From: Paracoccaceae bacterium
GTDB taxonomy: Bacteria; Pseudomonadota; Alphaproteobacteria; Rhodobacterales; Rhodobacteraceae
NCBI GenBank assembly: GCA_002400675.1
Contig: NVQY01000148.1
Location: forward strand, 1 to 31,195
Reading direction: 5' to 3'
Length of the DNA: 31,195 nucleotides
Under the pieces are notes generated by a model. It worked only from the letters and a program-made list of their open reading frames with translations. It was not told the DNA's origin and did not search any database. The position numbers and the translations under genes were made by a program. Shown here piece after piece: positions 25,260 through 31,195 of the stretch. Positions within the stretch are counted from its first letter, which is position 1. Every line of letters begins with the position of its first letter.

Positions 25260-26255
25260 TTACTCGACCGCGTTAATCCGCTCTAGCAGACCATCGGGCC
25301 AGTCCTTGGAGAAATCGGACTCAAGATACATTTTCTGTGCCCGCGTGCGGAAGGCGTCTACATCCGGAGTGTAGACCTTTAGGCCTTCGCCCTCGAAAAA
25401 CGCCACAAGCTGGGCTTCGTTGTCGACAATAGACGCGGTGATCGCCGCCGAGGCATCCTGCGCCGACTTCATCACTGTTGCCTGTTGTTCAGGTGTCAGT
25501 CCGTCCCAGACCTCTTTCGAGAACGCCAGAAAGTTCATGTCGACCAGATGCCCGGTCAGCACGATTTGATCGGTGACCTCGTAGAACTTTTTGTCCTTGT
25601 CGGTCGGCATCGGGTTGTCCTGACCGTCGATGGCCCCGGTTTGCAGGCCGGTGTAAACTTCGGTAAAGGCCATCGGCGTTGGGTTTGCGCCCAGTGCCTT
25701 GCCAAGGAACTGCCACGCGTCAGTACCGGGCATACGCAGGTTGATCCCGGCCATATCCTCGGGGGTGTTGATGACCATGTCGCCCCGCAGGTTCAGCTGA
25801 CGGGTCCCGAAATACATAACCGACAGCAATTTGACGCCCAGCTTGTCCTCGACCAGCTGATACATCTCTTTACCAATCGGGCCTTCGAACACTTTGCGCT
25901 GATGTTCCGGGTCGCGCATCAGGTACCCGGCGGTAAAGATCGACCATTCCGGGATCAGCTTGGCCAGTTCCTGTGCCGAGGTGATCGACATGTCCAGATT
26001 GCCCCGCGCAATCGCCACCAGTTCGGTGCCCTGCTTGAACAGCGTGTCATTGTAATGCGGCTCGTAGGTCGCGAATTCGCTGACCCCATCGGCAAACACA
26101 GTCGCCAGTCCCTGCGAGCGGAAATCGGTTTCGGTGGCGGGCGTCGACATGCGCAGCGTGATCTTTTCCTGACCGGTCGCGGTGGTCGCAAGCCCGGAAA
26201 TCGCCGTTGCGGCAGCAGCCGACAGCAAAATCCGGCGTGTTAAATTGAATGACAT
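25260..26255 (-). CDS. dctP: TRAP transporter substrate-binding protein (DctP)
   Basis: Periplasmic receptor of 331 residues with a twin-Arg/hydrophobic signal sequence (NLTRRILLSAAAATAISGLA, cleaved near ATGQ). The DctP core is clear: LRMSTPATETD, NLRGDMVINTPEDMAGINLRMPG (with the ligand-binding Arg), TPMAFTEVYTGLQTGAIDGQDNPM, and LSMNFLAFSKEVWDGLTPEQQ-like helix (here VDMNFLAF...). It binds a carboxylate-bearing ligand, probably an organic acid, sugar acid or amino-acid derivative. It is the first gene of the TRAP operon, divergent from the DapA-family gene across 279 bp with a 20-bp palindrome. The neighbouring aldolase suggests the ligand is a keto- or hydroxy-acid precursor. The exact substrate is unknown. 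Confidence 0.93.
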   Translation of the reverse strand: MSFNLTRRILLSAAAATAISGLATTATGQEKITLRMSTPATETDFRSQGLATVFADGVSEFATYEPHYNDTLFKQGTELVAIARGNLDMSITSAQELAKLIPEWSIFTAGYLMRDPEHQRKVFEGPIGKEMYQLVEDKLGVKLLSVMYFGTRQLNLRGDMVINTPEDMAGINLRMPGTDAWQFLGKALGANPTPMAFTEVYTGLQTGAIDGQDNPMPTDKDKKFYEVTDQIVLTGHLVDMNFLAFSKEVWDGLTPEQQATVMKSAQDASAAITASIVDNEAQLVAFFEGEGLKVYTPDVDAFRTRAQKMYLESDFSKDWPDGLLERINAVE

Positions 26256-26433
26256 CAGGTTTCTCCCAGTTGGACAGTATGGCCTTGGTTAATGCGTCGG
26301 CCATTTATGACGATAGTCCGGAATATCTGCGTCACGTCAAGCGCGTTGAAGGCGCCCGGTCCAATCAAAGATCGTTCGCCCACAGCATTCCGGTTTAAAG
26401 TACCACCGCATGAAAGCACGCCGAAGAATTCAT

Positions 26434-26462
26434 TGCAAGCACTAACATGTTAGTGCTACATG
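26434..26462 (+). promoter_or_regulatory. Weak promoter candidate for the DapA-family gene
   Basis: TTGCAA (26434-26439) and TACATG (26457-26462) are 17 bases apart, and the palindrome at 26438-26457 fills the spacer. Matches to consensus are modest (four and three of six). TTGCAA is itself palindromic and could also serve the minus strand with TTTCAT 17 bases away. Confidence 0.35.
26438..26457. promoter_or_regulatory. Perfect 20-bp palindrome between dctP and the DapA-family gene
   Basis: AGCACTAACATGTTAGTGCT is a complete dyad with no mismatch, lying in the 279-bp divergent promoter region of the TRAP operon and the aldolase/GntR pair. FCD-type GntR regulators bind such symmetric sites, so the co-encoded GntR protein is the likely binder. 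The palindrome is seen directly; the regulator assignment is inferred. Confidence 0.75.
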
Positions 26463-26534
26463 TCGAAGCATGGGCAGAAATTTTCAATCCTTCGCCCACC
26501 TTTACAACCGTTGAAATTCCATCAGGAGCCTGAA

Positions 26535-27401
26535 ATGTTTGGTGTCTCTGCCGCCCTGACGACCCCCTTTGCAAAGGATGGCGCGGTCGATTGCGCCGTA
26601 CTGAACGCGCATATCGACGTTTTGCTGTCGGAAGGGTGCTCTTCAGTCACCTTCTTTGGCACCACCGGCGAAGGCGCATCCGTCCCCGCCAAAACACGCC
26701 TTGAGGTGCTGAAAAACGCGGTCGACCACGGGGTTGACCCGCAACACTGCATCTTGTGCCTGTACGGCCCGGCGTCCGGGGATGTCACCGATCAGATTAC
26801 TGCGGCCATGGCTTTGGGTGTGACGCGGTTCCTGATCCCGCCGCCCTATTACTTTAGCGACCCGCCGGCGGACGGCCTGTTTGCGTGGTACGCCAGCGTG
26901 TTGTCGCAATTCGAGGGCACGCAGGCCGCGTTCCTTTTGTATCACATCCCCCAGGTCATCGGCGTCGGGTTGCCGATAGATTTGGTGCGACGGGTCAAGG
27001 CCGCGTTCCCCAAGCTTGTGATCGGGGTCAAGGATTCCTCGGGGTCGTTTGAAAACACCAGGAACCTGTTGGACCTGCCCGATCTGAAAATCCTGATCGG
27101 CGATGAACGCCTGTTGGCCGCCGGTGTCAAACTGGGTGCGGCGGGCACGATCAGCGGCATGGCCAACCTGTTCGCCGCTGAACTGGCGCAGGTCATCAAC
27201 AGTGGCGAGGATAACCCCCGCATCAACCACCTGATTGATACAGTTCTGGAATTCCCCGTGACCCCGGCGATCAAGGCGCTGGTCGCTCACAAATACGGCG
27301 TACCGGACTGGAGCGTCACCACCCCGCCACTGGTGAGCATCGCAGAAAACGGGCAAAAGGTATTGGCACAGGGGTTTGACACCATAAGGCAGGACCCCTG
27401 A
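26535..27401 (+). CDS. DapA-family aldolase/dehydratase (dihydrodipicolinate synthase/N-acetylneuraminate lyase family)
   Basis: A class I Schiff-base lyase of 288 residues. The family set is complete: GTTGE at 42-46 (substrate carboxylate loop), Y136 in YHIP, and the Schiff-base lysine K166 in IGVKDSSG. Members cleave or condense pyruvate-containing compounds, such as sugar acids, sialic acid, hydroxyproline derivatives or 2-keto-3-deoxy acids. Location next to a TRAP transporter and a GntR regulator argues for a catabolic role rather than lysine synthesis. The start at 26535 follows AGGAGCC; an upstream in-frame extension is not family-like. The GntR gene follows 21 bp downstream. Which acid it acts on is unknown. 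Confidence 0.9.
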   Translation: MFGVSAALTTPFAKDGAVDCAVLNAHIDVLLSEGCSSVTFFGTTGEGASVPAKTRLEVLKNAVDHGVDPQHCILCLYGPASGDVTDQITAAMALGVTRFLIPPPYYFSDPPADGLFAWYASVLSQFEGTQAAFLLYHIPQVIGVGLPIDLVRRVKAAFPKLVIGVKDSSGSFENTRNLLDLPDLKILIGDERLLAAGVKLGAAGTISGMANLFAAELAQVINSGEDNPRINHLIDTVLEFPVTPAIKALVAHKYGVPDWSVTTPPLVSIAENGQKVLAQGFDTIRQDP

Positions 27402-27422
27402 CAAAATCTGGAACCGCGCGAC

Positions 27423-28061
27423 ATGAAACTAAGAGACAAGGCATATGACAGTTTCACCGACAATCTATTGTCGCGCCGCATCCTGCCGGGCCAGTTTGTC
27501 ACTCAGCGTGAGTTAAGCGCGCTGACCGGCATGCCGCTGGGTGCCATCCGCGAATTGATTCCACGTCTTGAGGCGGACGGATTGCTGAACACCGTCCCGC
27601 AGCGCGGCATGCAGATCACCCATATCGACATCAACCTGATCCGCAACGCCTTTCAGCTGCGCAGCATCCTTGAACTGGAGGCCGCTGCTCAGTTCGCCCT
27701 GCATGCCTCGGATGCGGACCGCGCCCGGTTGGAAAAAAGCCATCAGGACATTCTGGATCAGGCCGAACACGGGCTGACCGAGGCCCTTGCAGACAAGGCG
27801 CAAGAGGTGGACTGGGCTTTCCACGACACCCTGATCGAGCATCTGCAAAACCAGATCATCTCGGATGTCTACCGGGTCAATTCCATCAAGATACGCCTGA
27901 TCCGGCAAGAGCTTTCGCGGATACAGCCAAAAATTGTCCTGTCGGTGATGGCAAGCCACATGACGATCATCGAAGCGCTGAACACACGCGACCCCGACAA
28001 GGCCAAAGCCGCCCTTGCCGCGCATCTCGACGAATCGCGGCGGCGGGCGTTGCAGTCTTGA
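27423..28061 (+). CDS. GntR-family transcriptional regulator (FCD type)
   Basis: A 212-residue regulator with an N-terminal winged HTH (LSRRILPGQFVTQRELSALTGMPLGAIRELIPRLEADGLL, about 16-57) and a C-terminal all-helical FCD ligand domain. The FCD part shows DWAFHDTLIEHLQN and ASHMTIIEALNTRDPDKAKAALAAHLDES, with His and Asp residues at the usual metal or ligand site. It is 21 bp after the DapA-family gene, so probably co-transcribed. It likely controls this pair and the divergent dctPQM through the 20-bp palindrome. Effector is probably the transported acid or its breakdown product. It converges with rarA, with 19 bp between. Confidence 0.92.
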   Translation: MKLRDKAYDSFTDNLLSRRILPGQFVTQRELSALTGMPLGAIRELIPRLEADGLLNTVPQRGMQITHIDINLIRNAFQLRSILELEAAAQFALHASDADRARLEKSHQDILDQAEHGLTEALADKAQEVDWAFHDTLIEHLQNQIISDVYRVNSIKIRLIRQELSRIQPKIVLSVMASHMTIIEALNTRDPDKAKAALAAHLDESRRRALQS

Positions 28062-28080
28062 CGTGGGCGTGCCGCCAGTT

Positions 28081-29382
28081 CTACCGCTTTGCCCGCAACC
28101 GCGCAAAATAGTCCATTCGCTTTTTCAACTCACGTTCGAACCCACGTTCAACCGGGGCGTATAGGGCGGGCCGGTCCAGCCCTTCGGGGAAATAATCCTG
28201 CCCGGAAAACCCGTCCTCGGCATCGTGGTCATAGGCATAGCCAGCCCCGTAACCCTGATCCTTCATCAACGACGTGGGCGCGTTCAGGATGTGTTTGGGC
28301 GGCGGCGAACTTCCTGACGTTTTGGCAAGCCTCATCGCCGCCTTATAGGCCCCATAGGCGGCGTTCGATTTCGGGGCCAGCGCCAGATAGACCACTGCCT
28401 GCGCCAGTGCCAACTCGCCCTCAGGACTGCCAAGACGTTCGTAGGTTTCCCAGCTTTGCAGACACACCGCTTGCGCCTGAGGGTCGGCCAACCCAATATC
28501 CTCAACCGCCATACGGGTGATACGACGGGCCAGATAGCGCGGGTCTTCGCCCCCGGTCAGCATCCGCGCAAACCAGTAAAGCGCCGCATCCGGGTCCGAG
28601 CCACGAACCGATTTGTGCAGCGCCGAAATCAGGTTGTAATGCGCATCCCCCGACTTGTCATATTGCGCCGCGCGCCGCATCAGCCGCTTGCCCAACGCGC
28701 CGGGATCCAGCGGCGCATCCAGCGTCCAGACTGCCACCTGTTCGATCAGATTCAACAAGGCCCGCCCGTCGCCATCGGCCATTTCCTGCAACGCATCGCG
28801 CGCCTGAGGCGTCAGCGGTAACGCCTTGCCCAGTTCCTTTTCCGCCCGCTGTGTCAACTTTTCCAGATCAACCAGCGACAAGCGTTCCAGCACCAGAACC
28901 TGCGCCCGGCTCAGCACAGCGGCGTTCAGTTCAAACGATGGATTTTCTGTGGTGGCTCCGACCAAAAGGATGGTGCCGTCTTCCATATAGGGCAGAAACC
29001 CATCCTGCTGCGCCTTGTTGAACCGGTGGATCTCGTCCACGAACAACAGCGTCCCCTGCCCGTTCTGGCGACGAAACTTTGCCGCCTCGAACACTTTCTT
29101 GAGGTCCTGAACCCCGGTAAAAATAGCGCTTATCTGGACAAAATGCAGATCACTTTCGTCCGCCAGCAACCGCGCAATGGTGGTCTTGCCAACCCCCGGC
29201 GGCCCCCAGAAAATCAGGCTGCCCAAACTACCCGCAGCCAGCATCGCCCCCAAGGGTGCCTCTGGTCCCAATACCTGATCCTGACCGATGACCTCACCCA
29301 GCGTTGCGGGCCTGAGCCGGTCCGCCAAGGGTCGGTTCGGCGCAGGCTCAATGGGGGTGTCGCTGTCGAACAGATCGCTCAT
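28081..29382 (-). CDS. rarA: Replication-associated recombination protein A (AAA+ ATPase)
   Basis: A 433-residue AAA+ ATPase related to clamp loaders and RuvB that acts at stalled replication forks. Walker A is GPPGVGKT (60-67, K66) and Walker B is LFVDEIHRF (DEIH at 116-119). The sensor GATTENPSFELNAAVLSRAQVLVLERL and the C-terminal MgsA domain with SDPDAALYWFARMLTGGEDP and RRITRMAVEDIGLADPQA are diagnostic. The start lies four bases after the stop of the Do-type protease gene, so the two form an operon. Normal length; no anomalies seen. Confidence 0.95.
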   Translation of the reverse strand: MSDLFDSDTPIEPAPNRPLADRLRPATLGEVIGQDQVLGPEAPLGAMLAAGSLGSLIFWGPPGVGKTTIARLLADESDLHFVQISAIFTGVQDLKKVFEAAKFRRQNGQGTLLFVDEIHRFNKAQQDGFLPYMEDGTILLVGATTENPSFELNAAVLSRAQVLVLERLSLVDLEKLTQRAEKELGKALPLTPQARDALQEMADGDGRALLNLIEQVAVWTLDAPLDPGALGKRLMRRAAQYDKSGDAHYNLISALHKSVRGSDPDAALYWFARMLTGGEDPRYLARRITRMAVEDIGLADPQAQAVCLQSWETYERLGSPEGELALAQAVVYLALAPKSNAAYGAYKAAMRLAKTSGSSPPPKHILNAPTSLMKDQGYGAGYAYDHDAEDGFSGQDYFPEGLDRPALYAPVERGFERELKKRMDYFARLRAKR

Positions 29383-29386
29383 ATCG

Positions 29387-30769
29387 TCAAAGCCGGAACC
29401 GCAGTGTTACGCGTTGTCCGTTTCGCAGCAATTCCATCACCAGACGGCGCCCCGGACGGGTCAGGGCATCGCGCACATCCTTGCTGGTCAAGATTTCGTT
29501 TTCATTGATCGAGGCGATCACATCACCGGGTTTCAACCCGGCGCGATCCCCGTATTTACCGGGATCGACCACCAGCACGCCTTTGGTGTTCAAGGCCAGA
29601 TCGAACCGCAGGATCGTCCGGGGATTGGCCCGTGCCACCGTCATTTCCGGCAGCACCGTATCACTGGTCAGCGTGATTTCTTGCGCAGGCGGAATGTCGG
29701 GGGGGGTGATCATGGCCACCTTGACCTCGGTCACTTCGTCGCCGCGCAGTCTGGTCATTATCGCGGTGCCGCCAATCCCGGCCACGCTCATCCGGAACAG
29801 CATTTCCTGCGGGGTGTTCACCGCCAGCCCATCAACACGGGTCACAATGTCGCCGAGCTTGAACCCGGCGCTGGTGAACGGGCTTTGGTCGTGCAGATCG
29901 GCGATCACCACGCCTTCGGGAATGGATCGCCCCAAAGAGGCCGCCAGATCGGCATCTACCGGCTGCCCGGCGATGCCTGCCCATGGGCGGATAAAGCGTT
30001 CATTGCCAGCGTTGGCCTGCGCCATGAATTCAGCCACCAGATTGGCGGGGATGGCAAAACCGATGCCGTTCGAGCCACCCGAGCGCGACAGGATCGACGT
30101 ATTGATGCCGATCAGATCGCCGTTCACATCAATCAACGCACCGCCCGAGTTGCCGGGATTGATCGGCGCGTCGGTCTGGATGAAATAGCCACGGGATTTG
30201 CCGGTCGCGGCCCCCGAGCGGGCCAGCCCGGACACGATGCCGGAACTGACGGTTTGCCCCACGCCAAACGGATTGCCGATGGCCAGCACCAGTTCACCGA
30301 CCTCTACGTGATCCGAGTTGCGCAGGTTCAGGAACGGTAGCCCTTCGGCCCCTTCGAGTTGCAGGATCGCAAGGTCGCTTTCCTTATCGCCCAGCAGAAC
30401 CCGCGCATTGAATTCGCGCCGGTCAGAGGTGACAACCCGGATTTCGCTGGCCTTGCCTACCACATGGTAATTGGAAACGACGATGCCGCCGGAAGACAGG
30501 ATCACGCCCGAGCCAAGGGAATTCTGAACCCTTGGGCGTGGCTTGGTAAAATCGCCAAAGAACTGTTCAAAAAACGGATCACCGGCGAAGGGGCTGGGCT
30601 GGGCCTTGGTGATGATCTTGGCGTAGATATTGACTACGGCGGGTGCAGCCTTTTTTACTAAGGGCACGAAACTAAAGGATATTTCCGCCTTCGACTGCGG
30701 CACGTGGGTCTGTGCCGAGGCGAAAGACGCCAGAGAAATCATCAATATCGTTAGAAGTGCGCGGATCAT
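29387..30769 (-). CDS. Do-family (DegP/DegQ-like) periplasmic serine protease
   Basis: A periplasmic quality-control protease of 460 residues. It has a signal peptide (about 1-19, MIRALLTILMISLASFASA), a trypsin-like domain with the triad H102 (SNYHVVG), D132 (ESDLAILQL) and S208 (NPGNSGGALID), then two PDZ domains (about 255-345 and 370-460, the second with GVLVVDPG...GLKPGDVIASIN). It degrades or refolds damaged envelope proteins. The short linker between signal and catalytic domain is more DegQ-like than DegP-like. It is in an operon with rarA downstream and is separated from rplQ by a terminator. Precise naming (DegP, DegQ, MucD) is uncertain. Confidence 0.95.
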   Translation of the reverse strand: MIRALLTILMISLASFASAQTHVPQSKAEISFSFVPLVKKAAPAVVNIYAKIITKAQPSPFAGDPFFEQFFGDFTKPRPRVQNSLGSGVILSSGGIVVSNYHVVGKASEIRVVTSDRREFNARVLLGDKESDLAILQLEGAEGLPFLNLRNSDHVEVGELVLAIGNPFGVGQTVSSGIVSGLARSGAATGKSRGYFIQTDAPINPGNSGGALIDVNGDLIGINTSILSRSGGSNGIGFAIPANLVAEFMAQANAGNERFIRPWAGIAGQPVDADLAASLGRSIPEGVVIADLHDQSPFTSAGFKLGDIVTRVDGLAVNTPQEMLFRMSVAGIGGTAIMTRLRGDEVTEVKVAMITPPDIPPAQEITLTSDTVLPEMTVARANPRTILRFDLALNTKGVLVVDPGKYGDRAGLKPGDVIASINENEILTSKDVRDALTRPGRRLVMELLRNGQRVTLRFRL

Positions 30770-30850
30770 GGCGGCCCCATTTGCAGTTGATGCTCAGGAT
30801 ATGCGGGTGCGGTGCGATGATTGCAAGCGCCACACCCTGCGGGCAAATAC

Positions 30851-30882
30851 AAAAAGCCCCCGCCGTTGCCGGCAGGGGCTTT
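30851..30882 (-). terminator. Intrinsic terminator of rplQ
   Basis: On the minus strand AAAGCCCCTGCCG and CGGCGGGGGCTTT form a GC-rich stem around a short loop, followed by a T-run (TTTTTG). It lies about 30 bp after the rplQ stop, so it ends the ribosomal protein operon before the protease gene. Confidence 0.9.
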
Positions 30883-30913
30883 GCAGCAGACAGGGTGACC
30901 CTGCCTGAATGAA

Positions 30914-31195
30914 TTATTCGGCGGCGGCTTCTTGGGCTGCGAGGCGGGCCTTGTCGCCCTTGCCTTTGGCGTCAACGTCGCGGTCAACAAATTCGATGAT
31001 GGCCATCGGGGCCATGTCGCCATAGCGAAATCCGGCTTTCAAAACACGGACATAGCCGCCCTGACGATCCTTGTAGCGCGGCCCCAGAACGTCGAACAGT
31101 TTCGAAACATACTGGTCTTCCTTCAGACGCGCATTGGCCTGACGGCGGGCGTGGACATCGCCACGTTTGGCCAGTGTAATCAGCTTTTCAACAAC
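30914..31195 (-). CDS. rplQ: 50S ribosomal protein L17, N-terminus cut by window edge
   Basis: The visible 93 residues cover the C-terminal two thirds of L17, a large-subunit protein near the peptide exit tunnel. Reading in from the right edge gives [20 protein letters not shown], then [23 protein letters not shown], then [17 protein letters not shown]. The usual length in this group is near 140 residues, so about 45 N-terminal residues lie beyond 31195. The acidic alanine-rich tail (AAQEAAAE) is typical for alphaproteobacteria. It would be the last gene of the ribosomal alpha operon, as supported by the terminator just downstream. Confidence 0.97.
   Translation of the reverse strand, partial: VVEKLITLAKRGDVHARRQANARLKEDQYVSKLFDVLGPRYKDRQGGYVRVLKAGFRYGDMAPMAIIEFVDRDVDAKGKGDKARLAAQEAAAE

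Noticed and set aside
26535..27401. Lysine-pathway dapA
   Set aside because: The context of a TRAP transporter and a GntR regulator points to catabolism; it is kept only at family level.
29288..30340. 350-codon plus-strand frame over the protease gene
   Set aside because: Antisense to an intact Do-type protease with visible catalytic triad.

Overview
The window looks like a chromosomal segment of a Rhodobacteraceae (Roseobacter-type) alphaproteobacterium. The evidence is the GC-rich coding bias, a Rhodobacteraceae-type beta-hydroxyaspartate cycle cluster, a TRAP transporter, and an rplQ-degP-rarA block typical of these genomes. No tRNA, rRNA, CRISPR array, insertion sequence or phage gene was seen. 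The assignment to genus is not possible from the sequence alone.

Layout. 1-4625: glycine cleavage operon gcvT-gcvH-gcvP on the minus strand (gcvP runs off the left edge), led by a tandem glycine riboswitch with a plausible promoter. 4736-5584: an EamA-type exporter. 5581-9572: a minus-strand group of a small secreted protein, an SDR dehydrogenase, a Rieske oxygenase and a glutamine-synthetase-like ligase, the last two overlapping by 8 bp. 9777-10610: a bicupin (S)-ureidoglycine aminohydrolase homologue. 10718-11059: a small lipoprotein. 11014-16492: the complete beta-hydroxyaspartate cycle (BHAC), bhcR divergent from bhcA-bhcB-bhcC-bhcD. 16584-17588: a divergent GAPDH paralogue. 17653-20813: a three-gene exopolysaccharide operon (ExoY-like sugar transferase, CpsD-like ATPase with a degenerate P-loop, Wzz/GumC-like protein). 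21258-23448: divergent AraC and LysR regulators. 23476-28061: a TRAP transporter (dctPQM) divergent from a DapA-family aldolase/dehydratase and a GntR/FCD regulator, with a perfect 20-bp palindrome in the shared promoter region. 28081-31195: rarA, a Do-type protease, and the end of rplQ.

How it fits together. The central theme is C2/glycine metabolism. BhcA transaminates glyoxylate to glycine using aspartate; BhcC condenses glycine with a second glyoxylate to beta-hydroxyaspartate; BhcB dehydrates this to iminosuccinate; BhcD reduces it back to aspartate. The net product is oxaloacetate from two glyoxylates without carbon loss. The ureidoglycine aminohydrolase homologue may feed glyoxylate from purine breakdown, the riboswitch-controlled glycine cleavage system disposes of excess glycine, and the GAPDH paralogue just downstream could serve gluconeogenesis from the oxaloacetate formed. 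These links are inferred from gene content and position. The BHAC itself is a described pathway; the less explained parts are the Rieske/GS/SDR group, the TRAP/DapA-like/GntR unit, and the regulatory DNA in front of bhcR-bhcA and dctP.
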